DNA from: an uncultured Clostridium sp.
GTDB taxonomy: Bacteria; Bacillota; Clostridia; TANB77; CAG-508
Direction of reading: 5' to 3'
NCBI GenBank assembly: GCA_900556975.1
Contig: USQZ01000022.1
Coordinates: 1-27,408 of the forward strand
DNA length: 27,408 nt
Part shown: piece by piece, positions 7,433 to 16,454 of the stretch
How the letters are laid out: each line of letters starts with the position of its first letter
How positions within the stretch are numbered: the first letter of the stretch is position 1
Position numbers and translations under genes: made by a program
Notes under the pieces: model-generated
Seen by the model: only the letters and a program-made list of their open reading frames with translations
Told to the model about the DNA's origin: nothing
The model's database searches: none

Positions 7433-7990
7433 ATGAGAATTATTAGTGGAACAGCTCGTGGAACAAAACTTTATACATTAGATGGAATGAATACTAGACC
7501 TACACTTGATAGAGTGAAAGAACCTTTATTTAATATAATTAATTTTGATTTAGAAGACGCTGTTGTATTAGATTTATTTGCTGGTTCAGGTGCTCTTGGT
7601 TTAGAGGCAATAAGTAGAGGAGCTAAAAAAGCTTTTTTCTGTGAAAAAAATAGGGAAGCTGTTTTAGTTGTTGAAAAGAATATTGAGAAAACAAAGTTTA
7701 ATGATAAAGCAATTTTGATTAAGACTGATTTTGAAAAAGCAATAATGCAACTTCAAAATCAAAATGAGAAGATTGATGTGGTGTTTATTGATCCACCATA
7801 CAAAACTGATTTTGTAAAAAAATCAATAGATGCTTTATTAGTTGCTAAAATATTAAATGATAATTTTATTATTATAGTTGAAACTGATGAACCAGATAGA
7901 ATTTTAGACGATATTAAAAACATTGATATAGATGTTTATGATACTAGAAAGTATGGACGTGTAAGTTTATTGTTTTTACGTCATAAATAA
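7433..7990 (+). CDS. rsmD: 16S rRNA (guanine966-N2)-methyltransferase RsmD
   Basis: RsmD methylates G966 of 16S rRNA using S-adenosylmethionine. In 185 residues it shows the family N-terminus MRIISGTARGTKL, the SAM-binding loop DLFAGSGALGLEA (47-59), an acidic EKN after strand 2, and the N2-methyltransferase catalytic motif DPPY (120-123). The frame is open further upstream to an ATG at 7361, but that would add 24 AT-codon residues not present in the family, and GAGG (7419-7422) precedes the ATG at 7433. In many Bacillota coaD follows rsmD; here a coiled-coil gene comes next instead. Confidence 0.95.
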   Translation: MRIISGTARGTKLYTLDGMNTRPTLDRVKEPLFNIINFDLEDAVVLDLFAGSGALGLEAISRGAKKAFFCEKNREAVLVVEKNIEKTKFNDKAILIKTDFEKAIMQLQNQNEKIDVVFIDPPYKTDFVKKSIDALLVAKILNDNFIIIVETDEPDRILDDIKNIDIDVYDTRKYGRVSLLFLRHK

Positions 7991-8035
7991 AGGCTTTTTG
8001 ATCAATATAAACTTTAGGAAGGAATGAGTTTAAAG

Positions 8036-8515
8036 ATGGAGATATTTACTCTTTTAGAAACAATTGAAGATTTAATTGAAAATAGTAGAAAGATGCCTTT
8101 TTCAAATAAATGCATTGTTGATAAAGACGAAATTTTGGATGCTATAAAAGAGATTAGACTTAAATTACCAGATGACTTGAAACAAGCTAAATGGGTTAAG
8201 GAAGAGCGTACTAGAATAATCCAAGAAGCTAAAAAAGAGGGCGAAGATATTGTAAAAGAAGCTGAAAATAGAATTATTGCAATGATAGATGAACACGAAA
8301 TTACTAGAAAAGCTTATGAAGAGAAACAAAAAATTATTGAGTCAGCTAATGATATGGCAAGAGAAATGTCCGAAGGAACTAAGGAGTATGCTGATAATAT
8401 TTTAGCTGAAGTCGAAGATACTATGGCTACTTTGATGGGAAATATGGAGGCTGCACAGGCAACAGTTAATAGTGCATTAGCGACAATTAAGAATAATAGA
8501 AATGAATTAAAATAA
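8036..8515 (+). CDS. Coiled-coil protein of the clostridial rsmD-coaD neighbourhood, unknown function
   Basis: About 159 residues. It opens with MEIFTLLETIEDLIENS, then a short basic segment (SRKMPFSNKCIVDKDEI), then a helical region with KQAKWVKEERTRIIQEAKKEGEDI resembling the stalk of F-type ATP synthase subunit b, and an Ala/Met/Glu-rich coiled coil to the end. There is no membrane segment or catalytic motif. Similar proteins near rsmD/coaD in Clostridia are often annotated as ATPase or ATP synthase b-like; this is a similarity in composition and does not make it an ATP synthase part. Start: ATG 8024 has AGGAAGGA ending directly against it, while ATG 8036 gives a workable spacing and the N-terminus I expect for the family, so I chose 8036; 8024 remains possible. 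A terminator follows. Confidence 0.8.
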   Translation: MEIFTLLETIEDLIENSRKMPFSNKCIVDKDEILDAIKEIRLKLPDDLKQAKWVKEERTRIIQEAKKEGEDIVKEAENRIIAMIDEHEITRKAYEEKQKIIESANDMAREMSEGTKEYADNILAEVEDTMATLMGNMEAAQATVNSALATIKNNRNELK

Positions 8516-8532
8516 TGTTTAAAAATAAGATG

Positions 8533-8583
8533 AACTCCAAATATTAAACAAAAAATGTTTAACATCTGGGGTTATTTTTTTTT
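8533..8583 (+). terminator. Terminator after the coiled-coil gene
   Basis: AACTCCA (8533-8539) pairs with TGGGGTT (8567-8573) and an inner stem TTAAAC / GTTTAA stacks within it, followed by a nine-T run (8575-8583). Confidence 0.85.
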
Positions 8584-8622
8584 GCATAATTTTAAAAAAA
8601 AGATGTTATTTTTTATTTGTTT

Positions 8623-8631
8623 TGATATAAT
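8623..8631 (+). promoter_or_regulatory. Extended -10 promoter of ftsK/spoIIIE
   Basis: TGATATAAT matches the extended -10 consensus and is identical to the mutL -10 element. It lies ~40 bp before the TTG start and after the previous terminator; the -35 region is weak. Confidence 0.45.
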
Positions 8632-8671
8632 AATATCGATTTATTTAATATTACGATAGGAGGATTTTGCA

Positions 8672-11089
8672 TTGGGTAGAAAGAAGAAAAAAAAGGCGGT
8701 AAAGCCTACTAAAAAAAGTTTTAATATTAGTCCAGAGATGATGATTATTATAATGATAATAGTTGGTATCATGTCAGGAGTTTTGATATATACAGGTGCT
8801 GGACAAGTTGGTGCAATTTTAAGTCCAGTTCTTGGTGGTTTAGTTGGAATTATAAAATATGTAATTCCAATAGGCATAATTGTAATGGCACTTTCATTGA
8901 TAAAAGAAGATAGTGAATATGTTTCAACTAAAGTTATTCAATTTTTAGTTTTTATTGTGTGTGTGTCAGTGGTAATGCATGTTAATCAATTTTCTAAGTT
9001 GAATATGTCTGGAAATGCAACTTTTGAAGAAGTTGTTAATGAGGCTTATAAATTGGGAACAATGAATAAAGGTGGAGGTGCAATTGGAGCAATTGTTGCT
9101 ACTCCTCTTATGAATTTACTTGGTTCGCTTGGAACAACAATTTTAACGATAGCAATAGCTATTGTGACATGTATGTACATAGTTGGTGTAAATCCTGTGG
9201 AATTGTTAGTTGAATTTGTTGATGGTAGAGAAGATAGAAGAGAAGAAAAACGTGCGAGAAGAGAAGAACAAAGACAAGCATTTAATGAAAGACGTGAAGA
9301 AAGAAAAAAGAATAGAACATCTACTCATCCAGAAGTTGCAAAAGAGAAAGATAATGCTCCAATGAAGGATCAAGTTGATTTAATTCAAGATGAAATTGTT
9401 ATTAATCACTTTAATGATCATAATAATGAAGAGAAAAAGCATAAATTAGGATTGTTTGGTAAAAAAGATGAGGAACCTGAAAAAATTAAAAAGGAACAAA
9501 AACAGAATAATCCTGATGAGTTAGAAAATATTTTCAAAGAAGTTCAAGAAGAGAAAGAAGAAAAAACAAAAGCGGTATTACAATTAGATCATTATACTCA
9601 TACTGTTGATGATGAAAATTATGAGGCTCCACCTGTTGAATTATTAAAACAAGGTTCTAATAAAACAACAAAGGGAAGCAAAAAAGCTTTAACGGATACG
9701 GCTACTAAATTACAGAAAACTTTATATAGTTTTGGAGTTTCTGCTAAAGTTGAGAATGTTTCTGTTGGACCAGTTATAACTAGGTATGAATTAAAGCCTG
9801 CTGAAGGTGTTAGAGTAAGTAAGATTGCAAAACTTGCTGATGATATAGCTTTGAACTTAGCTGCAGAGAGCATAAGAATTGAAGCTCCTATTCCTGGAAA
9901 GCAAGCTGTTGGTATTGAAATTCCAAATAAGGAAAAAGAGATTGTTCCTTTAAGAGATATAATTGATTCGGAAGAATTTAATGAATCTAAATCAAAATTA
10001 TCTTTTGCTCTAGGAAAGAGTGTTTCAGGAGATAATGTTATTACAGATATAGCTAAGATGCCTCATGTGTTGATTGCTGGATCTACTGGTTCTGGTAAAT
10101 CAGTTTGTATTAATACATTGATAACAAGTATTTTATATAAAGCAAAACCTAGTGAAGTTAAATTAATAATGGTTGATCCAAAAGTTGTTGAACTTTCAGT
10201 TTATAATGGAATTCCTCATTTGTTAATTCCAGTTGTTACTGATCCTAAAAAGGCTGCTGGTGCTTTGGCATGGGCTGTTCAAGAAATGGTTAATCGTTAT
10301 AGTTTGTTTGCTCAAAAGAATGTTAGAGATATAAAAGGTTATAATGCACAACTTGATAAAGAAGGTATTGATGGTAAGTTACCTCAAATAGTAATAATTG
10401 TTGATGAGCTTGCTGATTTGATGATGGTTTCTCCAAAAGATGTTGAGGATGCAATTTGTAGATTAGCCCAAATGGCTAGAGCTGCTGGAATGCATTTGGT
10501 TATTGCAACTCAGAGACCATCTGTTGATGTTATCACTGGTATAATTAAGGCTAATATTCCATCAAGAATTGCATTTGCTGTTTCTTCACAAGTTGATTCA
10601 AGAACTATATTAGATAGTGTTGGTGCTGAGAAGTTGCTTGGAAAAGGTGATATGTTATTCTATCCATCAGGTGCATCAAAGGCTACTAGAGTTCAAGGTG
10701 CATTTATTTCAGATGGTGATGTTGAGAAAATAGTTGATTTCTTGAAAAAAGACGGTGAAGCCGTTTATAGTGATGACATTATGGAAAAAATAGAAAAAGC
10801 AAACTCAACTGATAAAGAGTTAGAGGAAAATTCTGAAGATGATGAAGCTGATCCATTTTTACAAGATGCAATTGAAGCTGTTATAGAAATTGGTTCTGCA
10901 TCTGCTTCATTAATTCAAAGAAGATTTAAAGTTGGCTATGCAAGAGCTGGTAGAATTATAGACCAAATGGAGGCTAGGGGAATTATTTCTGGATATCAAG
11001 GAAGTAAACCTCGTGAAGTGCTTATGTCTAAAGAAAGATGGCAAGAATTGAAAATGAGTCCATCTGAGGCAAATAATACAGAAGAATAA
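8672..11089 (+). CDS. ftsK: FtsK/SpoIIIE-family DNA translocase
   Basis: An ATP-driven DNA pump that clears chromosomes through the closing septum, and in spore formers packs DNA into the forespore. 805 residues, TTG start after AGGAGG (8658-8663, 8-nt spacing). A very basic N-terminus (GRKKKKK) leads to four or five membrane helices (~20-170), then a charged Arg/Glu linker to ~330. The RecA-like motor has Walker A GSTGSGKS (470-477) and Walker B VIIVDELAD (Asp ~578, Glu ~579). The C-terminal winged-helix gamma domain (~725-800, SASASLIQRRFKVGYARAGR) reads oriented KOPS/SRS-type sequences. Membrane spans plus gamma domain fit SpoIIIE/FtsK rather than soluble SftA. I cannot tell from sequence alone whether it acts in division, sporulation or both. 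Confidence 0.96.
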   Translation: MGRKKKKKAVKPTKKSFNISPEMMIIIMIIVGIMSGVLIYTGAGQVGAILSPVLGGLVGIIKYVIPIGIIVMALSLIKEDSEYVSTKVIQFLVFIVCVSVVMHVNQFSKLNMSGNATFEEVVNEAYKLGTMNKGGGAIGAIVATPLMNLLGSLGTTILTIAIAIVTCMYIVGVNPVELLVEFVDGREDRREEKRARREEQRQAFNERREERKKNRTSTHPEVAKEKDNAPMKDQVDLIQDEIVINHFNDHNNEEKKHKLGLFGKKDEEPEKIKKEQKQNNPDELENIFKEVQEEKEEKTKAVLQLDHYTHTVDDENYEAPPVELLKQGSNKTTKGSKKALTDTATKLQKTLYSFGVSAKVENVSVGPVITRYELKPAEGVRVSKIAKLADDIALNLAAESIRIEAPIPGKQAVGIEIPNKEKEIVPLRDIIDSEEFNESKSKLSFALGKSVSGDNVITDIAKMPHVLIAGSTGSGKSVCINTLITSILYKAKPSEVKLIMVDPKVVELSVYNGIPHLLIPVVTDPKKAAGALAWAVQEMVNRYSLFAQKNVRDIKGYNAQLDKEGIDGKLPQIVIIVDELADLMMVSPKDVEDAICRLAQMARAAGMHLVIATQRPSVDVITGIIKANIPSRIAFAVSSQVDSRTILDSVGAEKLLGKGDMLFYPSGASKATRVQGAFISDGDVEKIVDFLKKDGEAVYSDDIMEKIEKANSTDKELEENSEDDEADPFLQDAIEAVIEIGSASASLIQRRFKVGYARAGRIIDQMEARGIISGYQGSKPREVLMSKERWQELKMSPSEANNTEE

Positions 11090-11163
11090 TTGCAGAATTT
11101 TAAGGTTAAATTTATTATAGTAGTGTTATGATAATAAAAAAATACTAAAGAAGGAAGGTTGTT

Positions 11164-12717
11164 ATGAAAAAAAGATTGTTTTCTAAATTTAAAGACTATA
11201 ATTATATATTGGATAAAATTTTGGAAGAGAAGAATTTTTCAGAGGATGCAACTAACCTTCTTTTAAACATGATATACAAGATTGAAGTATCTTATAAAGA
11301 TTATGCTCAAATAAAAGGTGTTTTTCAAAAACAGAATGAATTTATTGATGAAATAATTGATATAATTTCTAAAAATTGTAATCAATTATTTTTAATTGAT
11401 CCTAAAAAAGAAGAAGTTAGAATGTTAAAGGAAAAAAATGTGCTGGCTTTAACCGATGAAAGAGAGAAGAGAATATATGCATATCCAACAGAGCTTGCAA
11501 TTTTGTATGGATTAATTGATATTAGGCCAAAGTATTTTTATATTCCTAAAAAATATTATTTTTTAAAACAAGAATTTCAAAATATACTTGTTCAAGGAAC
11601 AATTCTTAATAAAACAGAGGTTATTAGAAATTTCAATGGTTGGTCATGGAATTTTGCAGAAGATGCAAATATTGATCATGTTTCTAATATGATTTATCAA
11701 ATGATTAGAATTTTGATAGATGAAGATTTTTTAAATGCTTGGGAAAGTGATACTTCTCCAAAAGTTGATTATATTAATGAAATGAAAAAAGAACTTGCTG
11801 AATATTATGGAGAAGAAAATAGCAAAAGATTTTATCTTTCTTTGGCAAGACTAGTTGTGGCAAAGTCTGTAACTAAAAATAGAAGTAAGGTTAGAGACGA
11901 ATTTGTTAGAATTGTAAATGCTTATGAAAATATGAAGAATAAAAATGAATATATTTATAAGATTTCAAGTGAAAGAAAAAAAATAATTGCTGAAATTGAA
12001 AATAAAGATATGATTCTTAATAATAAGGAACTTATGATGGCAGAGTTTGAGAAAAGAAATAGTAAGTTACCTGCTGATAGAAAGATTCTTAATATTAGCG
12101 TACTTGTTGATATTCTTCAAAAAGAGAAAAATGATTGTTTTAAAAGAATGGAGCAATTAAATGAGTTAGTAAAACCATTGAATTATGCAAGTTTGAAAAG
12201 TGAATTATCTGAAAAAATCCGTATTATGTCAGTGGTTGATGAAAATAAGAACATTCGAGATTATGAAATTGCTTTTCTAAAAGATGCTATAAAATGTTTG
12301 TCATATAATATTGAAAAAATGTCTTCAAAAGAAGAAATTATTGATATAATATACAAGATAAGATACTTTAGCAAAATAAGAGTTACTGAAGGAGAGAAGG
12401 TTGAAGATATTCCTCAATTATGTAATGACATATCTCAAATATTAAAGTATACAATTACAAAGGGATGCAAGGAAAAAGTGTTTAATATTTTTTGTAAAGA
12501 CATAGAATACAATTATCAAATTATTGATGTTGCGCTTAATACTGCAATTTCTAATTATGAAGATATTGATATAGCTTTGAAAATTGAGGATGGATTTTTG
12601 AGAGTTACAGTATATGATAATGAAGTTATAGATAAACAGGAAGAGTTGAGCTTTACACTTACTTCAAAGGATTTAAGTATCAGACAAAATAAACCTGTAC
12701 CAATGTATGTTATATAA
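11164..12717 (+). CDS. Unrecognised 517-residue soluble protein
   Basis: I do not recognise a family. The protein has no signal peptide, membrane helix or nucleotide-binding P-loop. Residues 1-240 look globular and rich in aromatic residues (RPKYFYIPKKYYFLK at ~121-135, FNGWSWN at 157-163). Residues ~245-350 are Lys/Glu/Asn-rich and likely coiled coil. Residues ~365-517 form a second mixed domain ending in beta-rich DIALKIEDGFLRVTVYDNE. It is Ile/Lys/Asn-rich like its neighbours and has normal coding character and a good AAGGAAGG ribosome binding site 5 nt before the ATG, so it is surely a gene. It lies 74 bp after ftsK and 40 bp before the beta-CASP ribonuclease, all in one direction, so co-transcription is likely. 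A structural role in DNA or RNA processing is only a guess from position. Confidence 0.85.
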   Translation: MKKRLFSKFKDYNYILDKILEEKNFSEDATNLLLNMIYKIEVSYKDYAQIKGVFQKQNEFIDEIIDIISKNCNQLFLIDPKKEEVRMLKEKNVLALTDEREKRIYAYPTELAILYGLIDIRPKYFYIPKKYYFLKQEFQNILVQGTILNKTEVIRNFNGWSWNFAEDANIDHVSNMIYQMIRILIDEDFLNAWESDTSPKVDYINEMKKELAEYYGEENSKRFYLSLARLVVAKSVTKNRSKVRDEFVRIVNAYENMKNKNEYIYKISSERKKIIAEIENKDMILNNKELMMAEFEKRNSKLPADRKILNISVLVDILQKEKNDCFKRMEQLNELVKPLNYASLKSELSEKIRIMSVVDENKNIRDYEIAFLKDAIKCLSYNIEKMSSKEEIIDIIYKIRYFSKIRVTEGEKVEDIPQLCNDISQILKYTITKGCKEKVFNIFCKDIEYNYQIIDVALNTAISNYEDIDIALKIEDGFLRVTVYDNEVIDKQEELSFTLTSKDLSIRQNKPVPMYVI

Positions 12718-12757
12718 AAATAAAAATAAATACAAATGAAAAGGAAAGGAGTAATTT

Positions 12758-14410
12758 ATGAATATTACTTTTTTGGGTGCTGCAAAGACAGTTACTGGAT
12801 CAAATTTTTTAGTAGAAGCTGCTGGAAAGAAATTTTTAGTTGATTGTGGAATGTATCAAGGAAAAGCTGCTTTGGAAATGGAAAATTCAGAAGAATTTTT
12901 ATATAATGTTTCTGAAATTGATTTTATGCTTTTAACACATGCTCATATTGATCATTCAGGAAGAATTCCAAAATTATATAATGAGGGATATAGAGGACCA
13001 ATATATGCTCATAGAGCTACAGTTGATTTGTGTTCTATAATGTTACCTGATAGTGGTCATATTCAAGAAACAGAAGTTGAATGGAAAAATAGAAAAAGAT
13101 TAAGAGCTGGTTTGGAACCATTACCACCATTATATACTGCTGAAGAGGCTGCGAAATGTTTGGAGATTTTTAGACCTGTAGAGTATGACACAATAATTGA
13201 TGTGGCTGATAATATTCAGGTTAGATATAATGATGCTGGACACATGCTTGGTTCTAGTATTATAGAGATTTGGGTAACAGAGAATGGTAAAACTGAAAAA
13301 ATCGTATTTACTGGAGATTTAGGTAATAATGATATACCATTACTTGATTCACCAACTATGATTGATGATGCTGATTATTTAGTAATGGAATCAACATATG
13401 GAAGCAGACTTCATATGAGAAATGATGACAAAGCTAAGATATTTTTAGATGTTGTTTCAGAAACTTTGGATCACGGTGGACGTGTTGTTATTCCTTCTTT
13501 TGCTGTTGGTAGAACACAAGAAATTTTATATGAAATTGATAAAATAAAAGATAGTCATAAAGATGATGAAGAATTCCAAAGAAAATATCAACAATTGATG
13601 AAAACACCTGTATTTGTTGATAGTCCTTTGGCTATTTCAGCAACAGAAGTATTTAAGAAAAATACAGATTTATTTGAGGAAGAAGTTCAAGAAAAATTGA
13701 GACATGGTGATCACCCACTTGAATTTCCTGGATTACAATTTACTAGAACAGCAGATGAATCTAAGGCTTTAAATGAAACATATTATCCTTCTATAATTAT
13801 TTCTGCTAGTGGTATGTGTGATATCGGTAGAATTAAGCATCATTTGAAACATAATTTATGGAATCCATCTAGTACTATTTTATTTGTTGGTTACCAAGCT
13901 CCTGGAACATTAGGCAGAAGCATTGTTGACGGTGCTGATAAGGTTAAAATATTTGGTGAAGAAATTTCTGTAAACGCAAGAATTGAATATATTGAAGGAT
14001 ATTCTGGACATGCAGATCAAGAATGGTTATTGAATTTTGTATATTCATTTATTAAAAAGCCAAAGCACATTTTCTTGGTTCATGGTGAAGAAGAAAGTGA
14101 AGAGGTATTAAAAGGATTAATTGAGAAAAATACGCAAATACCTGTTACAATTCCAAGTTTTGGTGAGAAGTATGAAGTTGCAGATATTCCAAAACTTGAA
14201 GAGAGAGTGGAATATTCTAAGAAACTTGAAGATCAGTATTTAAGATTACAGATATTAGAAAAATTGGATAAGATTAAAGATGATATTAACACAATGACTC
14301 AAAATGTTAAGAATGAGAAATTGATGAAAGAAAATTCAGATGAGGAGATTGAAAAACTGAATGATAAGGTTAAAAAGTTGGAGGAACAAATTAAAGGATT
14401 AATAAACTAA
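12758..14410 (+). CDS. Metallo-beta-lactamase/beta-CASP family ribonuclease
   Basis: 550 residues. It carries the metal site HAHIDH (His61, His63, Asp65, His66), AGHMLGSS (third His), TGDLGN (bridging Asp) and the terminal LVHGEEES, plus beta-CASP elements: VMESTYGS, FAVGRTQEIL, SASGMCDIGRIKHHLKHNL and GYSGHADQEWL. This is the CPSF73/YSH1-like bacterial group, predicted to cut RNA as an endo- or 5'-exonuclease; it is not RNase J, which has a different C-terminal domain and lineage. Residues ~500-550 form a Lys/Glu coiled coil extension (EEIEKLNDKVKKLEEQIKGL) that could make it multimerise. ATG at 12758 follows AAAGGAG. Confidence 0.92.
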   Translation: MNITFLGAAKTVTGSNFLVEAAGKKFLVDCGMYQGKAALEMENSEEFLYNVSEIDFMLLTHAHIDHSGRIPKLYNEGYRGPIYAHRATVDLCSIMLPDSGHIQETEVEWKNRKRLRAGLEPLPPLYTAEEAAKCLEIFRPVEYDTIIDVADNIQVRYNDAGHMLGSSIIEIWVTENGKTEKIVFTGDLGNNDIPLLDSPTMIDDADYLVMESTYGSRLHMRNDDKAKIFLDVVSETLDHGGRVVIPSFAVGRTQEILYEIDKIKDSHKDDEEFQRKYQQLMKTPVFVDSPLAISATEVFKKNTDLFEEEVQEKLRHGDHPLEFPGLQFTRTADESKALNETYYPSIIISASGMCDIGRIKHHLKHNLWNPSSTILFVGYQAPGTLGRSIVDGADKVKIFGEEISVNARIEYIEGYSGHADQEWLLNFVYSFIKKPKHIFLVHGEEESEEVLKGLIEKNTQIPVTIPSFGEKYEVADIPKLEERVEYSKKLEDQYLRLQILEKLDKIKDDINTMTQNVKNEKLMKENSDEEIEKLNDKVKKLEEQIKGLIN

Positions 14411-14473
14411 AAATATAATAAATAAAAAACATACAAAATTATTTTGGAAAATTTTGTGTGAAACACAATGATG

Positions 14474-14505
14474 CGGACTTAAAAATGTTATAAATAGTCC
14501 GTTTT
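14474..14505 (+). terminator. Hairpin before the GH15 gene (terminator or promoter region)
   Basis: CGGACT (14474-14479) pairs with AGTCCG (14496-14501), followed by TTTTCGTT. The 16-nt loop holds TGTTATAAA (14486-14494), an extended -10-like element, so the same stretch may both end the ribonuclease transcript and start the next one. An additional AT-only inverted repeat ACAAAATT / AATTTTGT lies just upstream (~14433-14458). Confidence 0.5.
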
Positions 14506-14536
14506 CGTTCTATTTTTGAAAGGAAAGAGTTTTTAT

Positions 14537-16429
14537 ATGGAAACAAGATATTTTAATGATGCCATTATTGGTAATAAAGATATGACAATTAGTTTTTCAA
14601 AAAATGGTGAATTGCTAAGACTTTTCAATCAAGCACCAGATTACAAACAATTTTTTGAATTTTTTCACGTAGGAGTGCAGATAAATGATTCGGCCTTAAT
14701 ATATTTGCACAATGATATTAACAATACTTTTAAGCAATTTTATATTGAAGATACTAATGTGCTTACAACTGAAATTGTTAATACATATTTTAATTTGAAA
14801 ATTACTCAGATTGATTTTGCAATGGTAAAGGAAAATGTGTTAGTTAGAAGATATCATTTTGTTAATAATAATACTATTGATTTGAATTTGAAGTTTTTAA
14901 CATATTCAAAATTATTTACTAATATTAATAACGATGCATGTGGATTTGTGAAAAATGATGCATTGTTGCAGTATACACATGATTATACAGTATGTACATT
15001 TGCTAAAGAAAAAATTTCTAGTTATCAAATTAATAATGCGGCTGAAACAATTATGAGTGGTGTTGCTTCTGGAAAAGATTATATTGGTATGTCACCAGAT
15101 TCTAGTATAGAGTATGATTTAGGTGTATTAAAGCCTGGTGAAGAGAAAATATTTAATTTATATATCCATGTTAGTGATAATTCAGAAAAAAATTTATTAA
15201 ATGATTTAGATCAAGAAATCGAAAGATATAGAAAAATTGATTTAAAGAAAGAATTAGATGATACGAAAAAATATTGGAGAAAATATTTAAAAGACCATTC
15301 AAGTATTGAATTAAAAACAGAAGGACCTTTAAAGAAAATCTATGATAGAACTATTTTATTATTTCCATTATTAATAAATGAAAAGACTGGTGGAATTTCA
15401 GCTGGCGTAGAATCTGATGAATATAAGACAAAATGCGGAAGATATTCATATTGCTGGCCAAGAGATGGTGTTTTTATAACAGAAGGTTTAGACGAAGTTG
15501 GAATGACAAAAGAAGCAGAAAAGTTTTATAAAGTTTTTTGTAAAATGACACAAAGCAGAAATGGTGGATGGGAGCAAAGATTTTATACAGATGGAAGATT
15601 AGCACCTTGCTGGGGATATCAAATTGATGAAACAGCTAGTGTTGTTTTTGGGGTTTATCGTCATTATGAAAAAGTTAAAAATACTAAGTTTTTAAAAGAC
15701 ACTTTGAAAATGTGTGAAAATGCAATAGATTTTCTTGATAAATATGTAACTGATACTTTAGAAGAAAAATTTGAATTTAAAAAAAGTTATGACTTATGGG
15801 AGGAGTATGAAGGTGTTACTTTATATTCTATGTCTGCAATTTTCGGAGCTTATAACGCAATGCTTAAGATTTATAAGGAAGTTAAAGCTGAATATGCAAA
15901 TAATAGATTAAGAATTGAAGCTATGGAAAAACGTAAAAAGATTCTTGAAAAACGTGAAAGAGAAATTAAAGAGTATGTTTTAAAGACATTTTATGATGAG
16001 AATAAAAAATGTTTTGTTAGAAATTTAGATGATAGAAGATTAGATATTAGTATTTTAGGGGCTGTTACACCTTTTAATATGTTTTCACCAAAAGAGAAGA
16101 GATTCTTAACTACTCTTGAAAGAATGAATATGACTTTAAGAACGTATACAGGTGGATATATTCGTTATGAAGATGATAGATACAATGGTGGATATAATCC
16201 TTGGGTTATTGCGAATTTATGGATGGCTAATTACTATCTTGATGCAGGTGAGAAAAAGAAGGCAAAAGAGTGCTTTGAATTTGTTGTTAAGAGTGCATCT
16301 AGTTATGGATTTTTAGGTGAACAAGTAAATAACGAAACAATGCAACCATCTTGGATTATTGGACTTACTTGGTCTCATGCTATGTATATTATTGTGATTA
16401 ATAAGCTTGCAAAATTGGGACTAATTTAG
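14537..16429 (+). CDS. Cytoplasmic GH15 glucoamylase/glucodextranase-like glycoside hydrolase
   Basis: 630 residues. The N-terminal ~250 residues are a beta-sandwich like bacterial and archaeal glucoamylases. The (alpha/alpha)6 barrel follows with GRYSYCWPRDGVFI, GGWEQRFYTDGR, YDLWEEYEG with catalytic acid Glu ~422, and GEQVN with catalytic base Glu ~595 before SWIIGLTWSHAM. GH15 enzymes release glucose from non-reducing ends of alpha-glucans or trehalose; which substrate is used here cannot be read. There is no signal peptide, so it likely acts on internal glycogen, maltodextrin or trehalose. Start: the frame opens at a TTG (14516) that sits inside the ribosome binding site; ATG 14537 follows AAAGGAAAG at good spacing. 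It is unlinked to other sugar genes, and radA begins 25 bp later. Confidence 0.9.
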   Translation: METRYFNDAIIGNKDMTISFSKNGELLRLFNQAPDYKQFFEFFHVGVQINDSALIYLHNDINNTFKQFYIEDTNVLTTEIVNTYFNLKITQIDFAMVKENVLVRRYHFVNNNTIDLNLKFLTYSKLFTNINNDACGFVKNDALLQYTHDYTVCTFAKEKISSYQINNAAETIMSGVASGKDYIGMSPDSSIEYDLGVLKPGEEKIFNLYIHVSDNSEKNLLNDLDQEIERYRKIDLKKELDDTKKYWRKYLKDHSSIELKTEGPLKKIYDRTILLFPLLINEKTGGISAGVESDEYKTKCGRYSYCWPRDGVFITEGLDEVGMTKEAEKFYKVFCKMTQSRNGGWEQRFYTDGRLAPCWGYQIDETASVVFGVYRHYEKVKNTKFLKDTLKMCENAIDFLDKYVTDTLEEKFEFKKSYDLWEEYEGVTLYSMSAIFGAYNAMLKIYKEVKAEYANNRLRIEAMEKRKKILEKREREIKEYVLKTFYDENKKCFVRNLDDRRLDISILGAVTPFNMFSPKEKRFLTTLERMNMTLRTYTGGYIRYEDDRYNGGYNPWVIANLWMANYYLDAGEKKKAKECFEFVVKSASSYGFLGEQVNNETMQPSWIIGLTWSHAMYIIVINKLAKLGLI

Positions 16430-16454
16430 ATTATTTAAAAAAAGGAGGATGTTA

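Noticed and set aside
8641..8877. Reverse-strand hydrophobic ORF
   Set aside because: Antisense to the ftsK membrane segments and its promoter region.
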